DNA from: DATKFM01 sp963851215
GTDB lineage: Bacteria > Pseudomonadota > Alphaproteobacteria > Dongiales > Dongiaceae
Assembly (NCBI GenBank): GCA_963851215.1
Contig: CAWKOG010000008.1
Coordinates: forward strand, 124,001-188,000
DNA: 64,000 bases
Reading direction: 5' to 3'
Shown here: piece by piece, positions 31,616-41,335 of the stretch
Layout of the letters: each line of letters starts with the position of its first letter
Position numbering within the stretch: position 1 is the stretch's first letter
Made by a program: the position numbers and the translations under genes
Notes under the pieces: model-generated
What the model saw: only the letters and a program-made list of their open reading frames with translations
Told to the model about the DNA's origin: nothing
Databases searched by the model: none

Positions 31616-31717
31616 GCGCTGCACTCCTACTTCCGCGCGAAACCAATCCGGCCCACGGCTTGCTGCGGCATGGCGGCTCAGCAATAGTCCGATGATCGAG
31701 TTAGCGGAGCTTTCACC

Positions 31718-34063
31718 GTGAATGTTCCACTTTCACCTGTAACCCTGCGCCAGGCGCGTCAGCCGGGCTTGCCGCTGCTGCCGCGCGGCACCGAGCGCTA
31801 TATCGTGCCCGGCGGCGGTGCGTTGGCGCTGTCGGTCGAAGCAGGCGACGAAATCACCGTCATCGACCGTGAGGGACTGCAACGCTGCGAGGCGGCGTAT
31901 TTTTCCGGCGAGGGCCGCGAAGATCTGGCGGCGCTGAATTTGCGCGCCGCCGAGCAATCGCCTGGGATCAACAAGCTGCTGGGCGGCGAGGGCGAGGAGG
32001 CGGCGGCCATCGGCGCGGCGCTCAAGCGCCGGGGATTGCCGGGCCGCATCGACAAGGCGGCGCTGCTGTTCGAAGGCGGCCGCGCAGGCGAGCAGACCAG
32101 CATCACAGCCGCGCGGAATGGCACGCTCCTGCTGCATGCACCCGGTGAGCCGATGGCGGTGGATGCGCAGAATCCGCCGACCGATCTGGTCGTCTACATC
32201 AAGCGCGCAAAACTTCCGACGCTGGCGCAGCACGCGCTGCCGGATCCACTTGCCGATCCGCGGGAAGATATCCGTATCAGCAAGGCGACGGCGCGCGGCT
32301 ATCTGGTCAAGGCCGGAGAGTACATCCAGATCATCGATGTCGCGGGACGGGAGTGCAGCGATTTCGTCGCCTTCAACGCGCGGCAGCTCGACAAGGGCGT
32401 CGAACGCGGTGTCGATGCGACGGCGACCCGCAGCATGATCGGCATGGGCTATCCCGGGCCGGGGCTGTTCTCGAAGTTCTTCGACACCGACCTGCAGCCG
32501 CTGGTGGAGGTGGTGCGCGACACGGTGGGACGGCACGATGCGTTCGGTCTTGCCTGCACGCCGCGCTACTATGACGATGTCGGCTATCCCGGCCACGTGA
32601 ACTGCACCGAGAACATGAATGGCGCGCTGCAGCCTTTCGGCGTCGCGCCGCGCGGCGGCTGGCCGGCGATCAATTTCTTCTACAACACGGGCATCGACGC
32701 CCATAATGCCTTCATCTTCGACGAGCCCTGGTCGCGGCCGGGCGACTATGTGCTGCTGCGCGCGATGACTGACCTGGTCTGCGCGTCATCGGCCTGCCCC
32801 GACGACATCAGCCCGGCCAATGGCTGGCAGCCCACGGATATTCATCTGCGCATCTATCCGGCGCACCACAACTTCAGCAAGGCGATCGCATTCCGCATGG
32901 CTCCCGACGCAGAACCCAAGCTGACCAAGGAAACCGCGTTCCACCCCCGCACGTCATCCCTGACGCGCAATTTCGCCGAATACCGCGGCTACTGGCTGCC
33001 GACGAAATTCAACAACCACGGTGCGGTGGAGGAATATCACGCCTGCCGCGAGCGGGCGGTTGTGCTGGATCTGTCGCCGCTGCGGAAGTTCGAGGTGACG
33101 GGGCCGGATGCCGAAACTCTGCTGCAGATCGCCTGCACCCGCAATATCCGCAAGCTGGCCGTGGGGCAAGTGGTCTACACGGCCATGTGTTACGAGCATG
33201 GCGGCATGCTGGACGACGGCACGGTGTTCCGGCTGGGCCGCGACAATTTCCGTTGGATCGGCGGCGATGAGTATGGTGGAAAGTGGCTGCGGGAGCTGGC
33301 TGAGCAGCGCGGACTGAAGGCCTGGGTGCGATCCTCGACCGATCACTTGCACAATATCGCCGTGCAGGGCCCGAAGAGTCGCGACATCCTTAAGCAAATC
33401 GTCTGGACACCGCCGGCGCAGACGAGTTTGCCGGAGCTGGCCTGGTTCCATTTCACGATCGGCCGCATCGGCGATTTCAATGGCACGCCGGTACTGGTGT
33501 CACGCACCGGCTATACCGGTGAGCTGGGTTACGAAATCTTCTGTCACCCAAAACATGCGCTGGCCGTGTGGGACGCGGTGTGGGAGGCGGGCAAGGCGCA
33601 CGGCATGGCTCCGCTGGGGCTGGAGGCGCTGGACATGCTGCGCATCGAGGCCGGCCTGATCTTCTTCAACTATGAATTCAACGATCAGACCGATCCGTTC
33701 GAGGCGGGAATCGGCTTCACGGTGGCGCTGAAGAGCAATGAAGACTTCGTCGGGCGCGACGCGCTGCTCCGCCGCAAGCAAAATCCGCAAAAGGTGCTGG
33801 TGGGGCTGGACGTCCATGCCAACGACGCGGTGGGGCATGGCGATTGCGTCCATGTCGGCCGGGCGCAGGTGGGCATCATCACCAGTGCGACCCGGAGTCC
33901 GGTCTTGAAGAAAAACATCGCGCTCTGCCGCATCGACGTGGCCCATAGCGCCATCGGCACCGAGGTGGAAATCGGCAAGCTGGACGGCCATCAGAAACGC
34001 ATTCCCGCGACGGTGGTGCGCTTCCCGCATTATGATCCCGACAAGACGCGCGTTCGGGCATAG
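31718..34063 (+). CDS. Tandem DUF1989 - GcvT aminomethyltransferase fusion
   Basis: 781 aa, intact. Residues ~10-165 and ~170-395 are each DUF1989/urea-carboxylase-associated-like: the first has PGGGALALSVEAGDEITVID, the second ATARGYLVKAGEYIQIIDVA, NCTENMN and a Cys-rich metal site (GRECSDF, CTPRYYDD, CTENMN, CASSACPDD). Residues ~410-780 are a full GcvT folate-binding aminomethyltransferase (YEHGGMLDDGTV, TGYTGELGYEIF, GLEALDMLRIEAGLI). Fusion suggests channelling of a one-carbon unit from a small amine. The DUF1989 reaction is not known to me. Neighbours: FAD amine oxidoreductase and LysE. Confidence 0.85.
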   Translation: MNVPLSPVTLRQARQPGLPLLPRGTERYIVPGGGALALSVEAGDEITVIDREGLQRCEAAYFSGEGREDLAALNLRAAEQSPGINKLLGGEGEEAAAIGAALKRRGLPGRIDKAALLFEGGRAGEQTSITAARNGTLLLHAPGEPMAVDAQNPPTDLVVYIKRAKLPTLAQHALPDPLADPREDIRISKATARGYLVKAGEYIQIIDVAGRECSDFVAFNARQLDKGVERGVDATATRSMIGMGYPGPGLFSKFFDTDLQPLVEVVRDTVGRHDAFGLACTPRYYDDVGYPGHVNCTENMNGALQPFGVAPRGGWPAINFFYNTGIDAHNAFIFDEPWSRPGDYVLLRAMTDLVCASSACPDDISPANGWQPTDIHLRIYPAHHNFSKAIAFRMAPDAEPKLTKETAFHPRTSSLTRNFAEYRGYWLPTKFNNHGAVEEYHACRERAVVLDLSPLRKFEVTGPDAETLLQIACTRNIRKLAVGQVVYTAMCYEHGGMLDDGTVFRLGRDNFRWIGGDEYGGKWLRELAEQRGLKAWVRSSTDHLHNIAVQGPKSRDILKQIVWTPPAQTSLPELAWFHFTIGRIGDFNGTPVLVSRTGYTGELGYEIFCHPKHALAVWDAVWEAGKAHGMAPLGLEALDMLRIEAGLIFFNYEFNDQTDPFEAGIGFTVALKSNEDFVGRDALLRRKQNPQKVLVGLDVHANDAVGHGDCVHVGRAQVGIITSATRSPVLKKNIALCRIDVAHSAIGTEVEIGKLDGHQKRIPATVVRFPHYDPDKTRVRA

Positions 34064-34120
34064 AGCCCGGTCTTGACACTGCCGCGCCGCTGTTGATGGA
34101 TGGGGCAGAGGAGTCGCCCC

Positions 34121-34777
34121 ATGGAATTGCATCTGCCGGAACTGCATAAGCTCGTTCTCTTCATCGGCGCCAGCATCGTCATGCTCGTCATCCCCGGACC
34201 TGCCGTGCTGTTCATCGTGGCGCGTGGTATCTCCCAAGGCCGCTTGGCGGCGTTTTCGTCCGTGTTGGGCGTTGCAGTGGGATCGTTTGTCCATGTCATT
34301 GCGGCGGTGGTCGGGCTGTCTGCCCTCATGGCGGGATCGGCACTCGCCTTCAGCGTGGTCAAATATGTCGGCGCGGCCTACCTGATCTATCTCGGCGTCA
34401 TGACGCTGCTGAAGAAGCGCCGGCCTGAGGTTAATCCGAAAATCGAACGGAAGAGCCTGCGGCGCCTCTTCGTCGATGGCATCGTCGTGAACGTGCTGAA
34501 TCCGAAGACGGCGCTGTTCTTCCTGGCGTTCCTGCCGCAGTTTGCTGACCCGGCGCATTTCACCGCACAGGCTCTTCTGCTCGGTGCGGTGTTTGTCGTT
34601 CTGGCGATCCTGAGCGATGGGACCTACGCAATGATTTCCGGTTCTCTTGGCCATTTCCTGCGCGGTCAACCGCGGTTTCTCGCGGCGCAGCGCTGGGTGT
34701 CGGGCAGTGTGTATATCGGCCTCGGTGTGCTCACTGCCCTGGCAGACCGGAATACCGGCGCCGCCCCATCGAAGTAG
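34121..34777 (+). CDS. LysE family amino-acid exporter
   Basis: 218 aa, six TM segments. The family signature GPAVLFIVARGISQGRLAAF follows helix 1, and NVLNPKTALFFLAFLPQF lies in helix 4. GAGGAG lies just before the ATG. It is 57 bases after the GcvT fusion, so probably co-transcribed, and could release excess amino acid from the same pathway. A terminator follows. Confidence 0.9.
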   Translation: MELHLPELHKLVLFIGASIVMLVIPGPAVLFIVARGISQGRLAAFSSVLGVAVGSFVHVIAAVVGLSALMAGSALAFSVVKYVGAAYLIYLGVMTLLKKRRPEVNPKIERKSLRRLFVDGIVVNVLNPKTALFFLAFLPQFADPAHFTAQALLLGAVFVVLAILSDGTYAMISGSLGHFLRGQPRFLAAQRWVSGSVYIGLGVLTALADRNTGAAPSK

Positions 34778-34800
34778 GGTCGTGCGGCATTTCCGACATA

Positions 34801-34824
34801 CCCCGTCCGGGCCGCCGGATGGGG
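34801..34824 (+). terminator. Hairpin after LysE gene
   Basis: CCCCGTCCGG (34801-34810) and CCGGATGGGG (34815-34824), with one G-T wobble, around a GCCG loop. T-rich sequence (TTGATTTTT) begins nine bases later. It separates the upstream operon from the ABC-transporter transcript. Confidence 0.6.
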
Positions 34825-34872
34825 CTTCCGCCTTGATTTTTACCCGCTTTTCTTCCCGGCCGTCTGTGCTAG

Positions 34873-34911
34873 CTTGTGGCCTTACGGGGCTGCCCACAAG
34901 AAGCGGCCCCG
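34873..34911 (+). ncRNA. Candidate H-type pseudoknot leader of the ABC transporter
   Basis: CTTGTGG (34873-34879) can pair with CCACAAG (34894-34900), and CGGGGC (34885-34890), lying in that loop, can pair with GCCCCG (34906-34911). Connecting loops are 5, 3 and 5 bases, so a compact pseudoknot is sterically plausible. It lies 90 bases upstream of the amino-acid binding-protein start and after a terminator. It does not match SAM-II, preQ1 or guanidine-III consensus as I remember them. A new riboswitch or protein-binding leader is a hypothesis. Confidence 0.35.
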
Positions 34912-35003
34912 CAGGGAGACGTAGCCTTTTTGGATAGTTGCAGGCCGGCATTGTAGTGGGCCTGCGAGCTACATCCGAACAACGCGAGGGAGGATTGCTG
35001 GAT

Positions 35004-35822
35004 ATGAGCAGCCAAATGAAGACGCTGATCGGCGTCATCGCAGTCGCCATTATCATCGTCGGCGGCTATTTCTTTTTCTTCAAGAAGCCAGAGGAAGCCG
35101 TCGCACCGACGGCGGCTGTCATCAAGTTCGGCGTCGCGGCCGAGCCCTACCCACCATTCTCCAGCAAGAACGCTTCGGGCGTTTGGGAGGGTTTCGAGAT
35201 CGACCTGATGAATGCCGTCTGCGAACAGATGCAGGCGAAATGCGAACTGGTGGAAGTGGCTTGGGACGGTATCATCCCATCCTTGCAGGAAAAGAAGATC
35301 GACGTGATCTGGTCGTCGATGTCGATTACAGACAAACGCAAGGAGGTAATCGACTTCACCGACATGTATTACGACACGCCGGCGGTCTTCGTCGGCGCCA
35401 AGACTGGCGGCCCGCAAATCACCAAGGAAGGGCTGACCGGCAAGATTATCGGCGTTCAGACCTCAACGACGCACGCCGACTACGCGCAGAAGGCCTACGG
35501 CGACGTGGCGCAAGTGAAGATCTATGACACGCAGGACAATGCCAACGCGGACCTTGTTGCCGGGCGCGTCGACGTCCTGCTCGCGGATGCGATCGCGTTG
35601 GATGCTTTCATCAAATCCGATCAAGGCAAGACCTATGGGGTTTTGGCGACGGCGCCCGACGACCCGATCTTCGGCTTCGGCGTCGGCGGCGGCATGCGCA
35701 AGGAAGACAACGATCTCGAAGGCAAGCTGAATGCTGCCATCAAGGCCTTGCAGGAAAACGGCAAGTACAACGAGATCGCGAAGAAGTACTTCGACTTCGA
35801 TATCTCAGGCAAGACGTCGTAA
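35004..35822 (+). CDS. ABC transporter substrate-binding protein, polar amino acids (family 3)
   Basis: 272 aa. An N-terminal TM-type anchor or uncleaved signal (~8-28) lacks a lipobox Cys. The family 3 signature is EGFEIDLMNAVCEQMQAKCE, followed by DVIWSSMSITDKRKEVIDFT. Ligand is a polar amino acid such as arginine, ornithine or glutamate; the sequence does not decide. Two permease genes follow. An ATPase subunit is not seen in this window. Confidence 0.9.
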   Translation: MSSQMKTLIGVIAVAIIIVGGYFFFFKKPEEAVAPTAAVIKFGVAAEPYPPFSSKNASGVWEGFEIDLMNAVCEQMQAKCELVEVAWDGIIPSLQEKKIDVIWSSMSITDKRKEVIDFTDMYYDTPAVFVGAKTGGPQITKEGLTGKIIGVQTSTTHADYAQKAYGDVAQVKIYDTQDNANADLVAGRVDVLLADAIALDAFIKSDQGKTYGVLATAPDDPIFGFGVGGGMRKEDNDLEGKLNAAIKALQENGKYNEIAKKYFDFDISGKTS

Positions 35823-35899
35823 CGCGCTTCAGGGCTGCGGGAGAGCCGTCCACGGATGAGTGGGCGGCTCTTTCCAGCAGCCCTCGAGTTGCACCGGCA

Positions 35900-36627
35900 A
35901 TGGCCGATGAAACATCCTATCTCGATCTGTTGAGCTTCGGCGATTTGGGCTGGGGCGACGAATTGTGCGTGGGGCGCCTGGCTGACAATCCAGATATCGG
36001 TATGCTCGTATCTCGTCGGCATGGTGCTGGGCTTGCTCGGTGCAGGCGCCAAGCTCTCCCATAGCCAGCTCCTGCGGTGGATTGCCGATATCTATACGAC
36101 CATCGTGCGCGCGGTGCCGGAACTGCTGCTGATCATCCTGATCTTCTATACGGGGACATCGGCACTGAAGCGGCTGCTTGTTTCTGATCGGCATGGGTGA
36201 GGGTTTTGATGTCAGCGCGTTCGGCGCCGCCGTCGCCGCGCTTGGGGTTCATTGCCGGCGCCTACATGACGGAGGTGTTTCCGCGGCGCCATCCTTGCCG
36301 TGCCGAAAGGCCAGATGGAGGCGGCCCGTGCCTATGGCATGCCGGCAACGCTGCGGTTCCGCCGCATCCTGTTCCCGCAGCTGATGCGCTATGCGCTGCC
36401 GGGCCTGAACAATCTGTGGCTGGTGGTCATCAAGGACAGCTCGCTGATCAGTGTCGTCGGCTACTACGAGCTGCTGTTCGCCGGCAAGCAGGCGGCCGCG
36501 TCGACGCGGAACTACCTGTTCTTCTATTCGGTTACGGCGCTGTGCTTCCTCGTCCTCACTGATCATATCGATGATTGGCAGCAACTAGCTCGAGCAGCGC
36601 TCCAAACGCGGCCTGCGGCGAGCCTGA
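35900..36627 (+). CDS. ABC transporter permease 1, HisQ/ArtQ type (about five frameshifts)
   Basis: About 240 aa after removing extra bases near 35965, 36180, 36244, 36290 and 36563. It has the EAA-loop GQMEAARAYGMPATLRFRRI and helices such as QISVCSYLVGMVLGLLGAG. An in-frame TAG (36586-36588) sits where the family has Trp, and the normal C-terminus (LEQRSKRGLRRA) follows to TGA at 36627. Many breaks in one short gene make this the worst-quality spot in the window. It could be a true pseudogene, but all conserved blocks survive. Confidence 0.78.
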
Positions 36628-36637
36628 GGGATTTGGC

Positions 36638-37351
36638 ATGACGGGCCCGCTCGACTTCTTCCTAAGCCTGTTTCCCCTGGTGGTTGCCGGAATATGGATG
36701 ACGATCAAGCTGCTGGTTGTCTCGGCGATCGTCGGCAATGTGCTGGCGCTGCCGATTGCTCTGGCGCGCGTGTCCCACAACCCGCTGCTTTGGATCCCGA
36801 GCTATCTCTATATTCTGATCATGCGCGGAACGCCGCTTCTCGTGCAGATGTATTTGATTTATTACGGCGTCGGTAGCCTGTTTCCGGACATTCCAGGAAT
36901 TCGGGACAGCTTTCTCTGGCCGTATTTGCGCGACGGTTTCTTCTACGTCTGCCCTGGCTCTCAGCCTGAATGTCGCCGGATATTCCGGCGAGATCCTGCG
37001 CGGCGCCATTCAGGCCGTGCCTCATGGCGAGATCGAGGCTTGCAAGGCATTCGGCATGTCCCGCTGGCTGGCGTTGCGACGCGTGATCCTGCCGCGCGCA
37101 ATTCGCATCAGCCTGCCGACTTTCAGCGGCGAGACGATCCTGCTGCTCAAGGCGACCGCTCTGGCGTCCACTGTCGCGGTCGCCGAAGTGCTGGGCATGG
37201 TGCAGAAGATCCGCGCGGATACGTTGCGGAACTACGAGCCGCTTCTGGCCGCGGCCGTCGTATACATCATGCTGACCTTTATCCTCACGCGATGTTTCAA
37301 CTTCTATGGAGCGGAGGATGAACAAGGACCGTCTGGCGCCGAAGATCTTGA
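36638..37351 (+). CDS. ABC transporter permease 2, HisM/ArtM type (about three frameshifts)
   Basis: About 236 aa after correction. The start MTGPLDFFLSLFPLVVAGIW and the EAA loop GEIEACKAFGMSRWLALRRV are clear. Extra bases near 36955, 37300 and possibly 37348 disturb the frame. Assuming the last one, the protein ends NKDRLAPKI at TGA 37349-37351; the end is therefore provisional. It forms the membrane pore with permease 1, ten bases upstream. Confidence 0.78.
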
Positions 37352-37400
37352 CAATGGCTGGCGCCGTCGCGAAGCCGGCAAGCGTAGCCGGACCCGGCGC

Positions 37401-38409
37401 CTACACCGCCGCCCGGTCGAACGCGGCCAGTGCTTTCTTCTTCTCCTCATCGGCCATGAACGACGCGGCGAAGCCGTTGCGGGCGATGGTGCGCATTTCG
37501 CTGTCGGCGAGTTCGAGTGCCTTCTGGATCGCGCTGTAATTCTCGCCGACATAGCCGCCGAAATAAGCGGGGTCGTCGGAATTCACGGTGACGAACAAGC
37601 CCTTGTCCAGCATGCGCTTGAGCGGATGCTCCCCCAGGTCGCGCACGCCCTGGAGGCGGAGGTTCGAGAGCGGGCAGACCGTCAGCGCCATGCGGTCGCG
37701 CGCCAGGCGCTGCACCAGGGCCTCATCCTCCATCGCGCGGTTGCCATGGTCGATGCGGTCGACGCCCAGGATATCCAGCGCTTCCCAGACATATTGCGGC
37801 GGACCTTCCTCGCCGGCATGGGCGACAAGGCGGAAGCCTTCCTCGCGGGCGCGGCGGAACACATTCTTGAACTTGCTGGGCGGGAAGCCGACCTCTGATG
37901 AAGTCCAGCCCGACGCCGGCGATGCGGCCTTTGTAGTCGAGCGCTGTGTCGAGCGTGCGCTCCGCATCAGCTTCGTCGAGATGGCGCAGGAAGCACATGA
38001 TGATCCGCGATTTGAGGCCCAGCTTCGCGGCCGCATCGGCGCGGGCGCGGTCGATGCCGTCGAGCGCGGTCGCGAAGGCGACGCCGCGCGAGGTGTGCCC
38101 CTGGGGATCGAAGAACAGCTCGACATAGCTGACCTTCTGCGCCGCCACCCGCGAGAAATACGCCCAGGCGAGATCATAGAAATCCTGCTCGGTCTGCAGC
38201 ACCGACATGCCCTGGTAATAGAGATCGAGGAAGTCCTGCAGATTGCCGAAATCATAGGCCCGGCGGATTTCCTCCACGGACGCGTAAGGCAGGCGCACCT
38301 TGTTGCGTTGCGCCAGCGCGAACATCAGTTCGGGCTCCAGGCTGCCCTCGATATGGATATGCAGCTCGCTCTTCGGCAAGCGGTCGAGGAAGGCGCTGGG
38401 CGTGTTCAT
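37401..38409 (-). CDS. add: Adenosine/adenine deaminase (one frameshift)
   Basis: About 335 aa. One extra T near 37897 breaks the frame. The metallo-dependent hydrolase motifs are present: LHIHIEGSLEPELM (Zn ligands His-x-His), the HAGEE helix, LDILGVDRIDHGN and NSDDPAYFG. It releases ammonia from adenosine or adenine; PKSELHIHIEGSL and the SDDPAYFG block match the adenine deaminase (Aah1-like) subgroup. It is convergent with the transporter genes. Confidence 0.87.
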
Positions 38410-38606
38410 GGAGTCACCGGATTTGCGGGCGGACGATTCCGTGACCGGCGACGTTACACTGGTGCGGGCGTTCGGGAAAAGGGGCCGGAAGCCGATGCAA
38501 ATCCGCAATAAAAAGGGCGGACCTTGCGGGCCCGCCCCTAGTTCGCATGCGATGTTCTCACTGCGGCGCCGCTGTTCTCCCGTTCCCGGCTTCCGCCTCG
38601 AGGCCG

Positions 38607-40007
38607 CTATTCTGCGGCTTTAGCCTGGGCTTCCTTGAGCAACCTGTCGGCCAGCTCACGTTTGCCCTTGGCATCGAGCTTCTTGATCTCGTTGTTCAGC
38701 ACCCGCTCGTTGACGGCCTGGTTCCAGTAATCGAGCGACTGGAAGCCCAGCAACGCCGACTTGCCGACGAACTGGCGCAGCACTTCGTTGGTCGGACCCA
38801 TGACCCAGCCGGCCTTGCCGTCGCGCAGCAGGCGCTCGATCTGCAGGCCGGGCTTGTAACCCGTGCCGCCGCAGGCATGGAGCATCTTGTCCGATACATG
38901 GGCGACGTTCTTCGCCGCCGCGAACTTCACCTGCCACATCCAGTGCAGATATTGCGCGCGGGGCAGGGCGTCGAGATCCTTGTGGATCGACCAGTCGCAG
39001 TTGTTGGTGGCGTCGTCCATCGCCTTGCCCATGCCATAGACGAACGAGCGGCAGCCGTTGGTGTCGATGATCGCTTCGCCCACATAGTCCTGGATGGTCG
39101 GATAGTCGGCGACGCGCATGCCGACGTCGGCATGCTTCTTCATGGTGGTGTGGCGCTTGGCGATGTCGATCATCGCCAGCGAGATGCCGTTCCAGCAGGC
39201 CGAGGAGCAGAGCAGGAAGAACGGATCGACGCATTCGTCGTTCGATTTCGAGCCGTCGCCCTTTGGGCCGACCATGCGGTCGGCCTTCAACACCACGTTA
39301 TCCAGCTCGAGCGTACCCGACTGGTTGCCGCGCAGGCCGAGGCCGTCCCATTTCGAGGGCTCGGCCTTGACTTCGTTGTTCAGCGCCAGCCAGCAGGTGA
39401 GGTCGGCATAGTTGCCGCCGAAATCGGGACTGGTGGTCTGCAACACATACCAGTCGGCGAAGCCACCCGACGTTGTCCAGGAGGCCTTCTTGCGCACCTT
39501 GTAACCGCCTTCGACTTTCTCCGCGCCGGAGGAAATCGGGTACCAGAAATGCGAACCGGTCTCGGGATCGGAGTAGGAGAGCGTGCCGACGAGACAATCC
39601 TTGTCGATGCGCCGCATGATGTCCTGCAGCACCGAATTGTCGTGATGGCGGAACAGCGCCGCCGCCACCGCGCCGGTATGCATGGTGTAGCACATGGCCG
39701 TCGAGGGGCAGGCGTAGCGCGCGATCGTCTCCACCACCATCGCGGCGCAGACATGGTTTTGGCCGAGGCCGCCGAGCGACTTCGGCACCAGCAACCCGAG
39801 CAGGCCGTGCTTGGCCAGGATCTGGAAATTCTTACGCGGGAAAAGCAGCTTCTTGTCGGACTCGATGGCGTTTTCGCGCATTTCCTTCTGCGCGAGGTCG
39901 ATGATCAGTGCCTGGATCTTTTTCTGTTCATCGGTAAGCAGCCATTGCGGATCGTACTCGAAACCCAGGCCCCAGAAGTCTTCCGACCCCCATTTTTTCT
40001 GGCTCAT
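38607..40007 (-). CDS. Acyl-CoA dehydrogenase-like flavoprotein, possible flavin monooxygenase
   Basis: 466 aa, intact. The N-terminal helical domain, the middle beta domain (YSDPETGSHFW, KASWTTSGGF) and the C-terminal four-helix domain (LHACGGTGYKPGLQIERLLR) follow the ACAD fold. The usual catalytic Glu region is not obvious to me. A flavin reductase gene lies 234 bases upstream on the same strand, so it could be a class D two-component monooxygenase (DszC-like) rather than a dehydrogenase. Substrate unknown. Confidence 0.82.
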   Translation of the reverse strand: MSQKKWGSEDFWGLGFEYDPQWLLTDEQKKIQALIIDLAQKEMRENAIESDKKLLFPRKNFQILAKHGLLGLLVPKSLGGLGQNHVCAAMVVETIARYACPSTAMCYTMHTGAVAAALFRHHDNSVLQDIMRRIDKDCLVGTLSYSDPETGSHFWYPISSGAEKVEGGYKVRKKASWTTSGGFADWYVLQTTSPDFGGNYADLTCWLALNNEVKAEPSKWDGLGLRGNQSGTLELDNVVLKADRMVGPKGDGSKSNDECVDPFFLLCSSACWNGISLAMIDIAKRHTTMKKHADVGMRVADYPTIQDYVGEAIIDTNGCRSFVYGMGKAMDDATNNCDWSIHKDLDALPRAQYLHWMWQVKFAAAKNVAHVSDKMLHACGGTGYKPGLQIERLLRDGKAGWVMGPTNEVLRQFVGKSALLGFQSLDYWNQAVNERVLNNEIKKLDAKGKRELADRLLKEAQAKAAE

Positions 40008-40154
40008 TTGATCCTTGCGAACCTCCTGTGGCGGACCGCGTTTCCGGTCCTGGTTTTTCTGCTCGGCGGTCCGGCATTGGGCGCCGTCCGGCCGGTTTCT
40101 CGGACAAAATTACACGATTGGGAAAAACCGAAGCAAGCCAATTGCAACCAACCG

Positions 40155-40190
40155 CGCGCCAAACGAACCAATTATGGACCAGTTGGCGCG
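40155..40190. promoter_or_regulatory. Inverted repeat between flavin reductase and ACAD-like gene
   Basis: CGCGCCAA (40155-40162) and TTGGCGCG (40183-40190) form a perfect 8-base inverted repeat around 20 bases containing ACCAATTATGGACC, a GntR-like sequence. It lies 150 bases upstream of the ACAD-like ATG. It may be an operator for that gene; the regulator is not in the window. Confidence 0.4.
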
Positions 40191-40241
40191 GGAGAGAACG
40201 AAGCTGGAATTCTTTGCAAAAATTGCGTGGCAACAGCGCGT

Positions 40242-40724
40242 TCAGTGGGCATCGCCGATGCGGTGATATGCGCCCCGGAAGTAGAGCAGCGGCGGCCCTT
40301 CGGAATTGTAGCGCATCTTATCGACGCGGCCGACGAAGATCAGGTGATCGCCACCGTCATAGATATGCTGGGTCTTGCATTCGAAGCTGGCCAGCGCGTC
40401 GGTGAGGATCGGGCATCCGGTATTCCAGAGCTCGTAGGAAACATTGTCCCACTTGTCGATCAGGGCGGTGGCGAAGATCTGCGACAGGTGGCGCTGATCG
40501 TCGCGCAGGACATTGATGGCGAAATGTCCCGCCTGATGGAAAGCCGGCAGGCTGTAGGCGCGGCGGTCGAGGCTGAACAGGACCATCGGCGGATCGAGCG
40601 ATACGGAGTTGAAGGAGTTTGCGGTGATGCCGACCATGCCGGTAGCCAGGGACGCCGTCGTCACCACTGTGATGCCCGTGGCGAAGGACCCGAGGGCCTG
40701 GCGGAATTCGCGTGCTTCGATCAT
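40242..40724 (-). CDS. Flavin reductase (HpaC/NtaB-like)
   Basis: 160 aa. The single flavin-reductase domain has FRQALGSFATGITVVTT at the start, ANSFNSVSLDPPMVLFSLDR (FMN-contact block) and FAINVLRDDQ. It reduces free FMN with NAD(P)H for a partner monooxygenase. ATG at 40724 matches the family start. The ACAD-like protein downstream is the probable partner. Confidence 0.88.
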   Translation of the reverse strand: MIEAREFRQALGSFATGITVVTTASLATGMVGITANSFNSVSLDPPMVLFSLDRRAYSLPAFHQAGHFAINVLRDDQRHLSQIFATALIDKWDNVSYELWNTGCPILTDALASFECKTQHIYDGGDHLIFVGRVDKMRYNSEGPPLLYFRGAYHRIGDAH

Positions 40725-40957
40725 CGTATGTGTTGCAAGCCCTTCGGAAGAAGCCGGCGCCAGGGGCGCCGGCCCGGCAGATGGCGACTGTTTGCGGGAG
40801 AATTCACAAGGCCGCAACGGACATAGCAACGCAGGGCGGCGGGGAGAAGGATTTTTCTACGGGGGCGGACCGGCTGGCCGCGGGTCCTGGCTGTGCGTAA
40901 CAGCTTCCACCGGCGCCGCCGTCTGACGGCGCTTGCGATCCGGCGGGTGGGCTAGAG

Positions 40958-41266
40958 CTAACCCTGTGCCGGACGCGGCGGATACGGGCGGCGCGGCTTT
41001 TGGGCGCGTGGTGTTGCCGTCGTCGTATCCATCTGGATTACGCGCAAGACCTGGACGCCTTTCCTGCCTTGGCCCACCTCGCAATGGATGGTGGCGCCTT
41101 CAGGCGCGTCCTGAAGCCCCGCCTGCTTCAGTGCGGAGATATGGAGGAACACGTCCTGCGATCCATCCTCCGGCGTTACGAAGCCATAACCCTTTTCTAC
41201 GTTGAACCACTTCACTTTGCCCTGCAGCTCCGAGGAGGGGCCGCCGGATTCGCTGCGATCGTTCAT
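40958..41266 (-). CDS. Cold-shock-domain protein
   Basis: 102 aa. The domain (~13-85) carries both RNA-binding motifs, KGYGFVTP and DVFLHIS. A basic, Pro-rich C-terminal tail (RAQKPRRPYPPRPAQG) adds about 20 residues beyond ordinary CspA. GGAG precedes the ATG. It is expected to melt mRNA structure at low temperature; a structured leader upstream supports self-regulation. Confidence 0.9.
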   Translation of the reverse strand: MNDRSESGGPSSELQGKVKWFNVEKGYGFVTPEDGSQDVFLHISALKQAGLQDAPEGATIHCEVGQGRKGVQVLRVIQMDTTTATPRAQKPRRPYPPRPAQG

Positions 41267-41335
41267 CGAAACACACTCTGCTCCTAGACACTCCCCCAAT
41301 GGTTTGTCCCGACCCCGAGGCGCCAAACTAACACC

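Noticed and set aside
34873..34911. SAM-II, preQ1 or guanidine-III riboswitch
   Set aside because: Topology is similar but conserved core bases that I remember are absent.
38547..40826. 759-codon plus-strand frame opposite the ACAD-like gene
   Set aside because: Shadow of an intact conserved gene; no domain recognisable.
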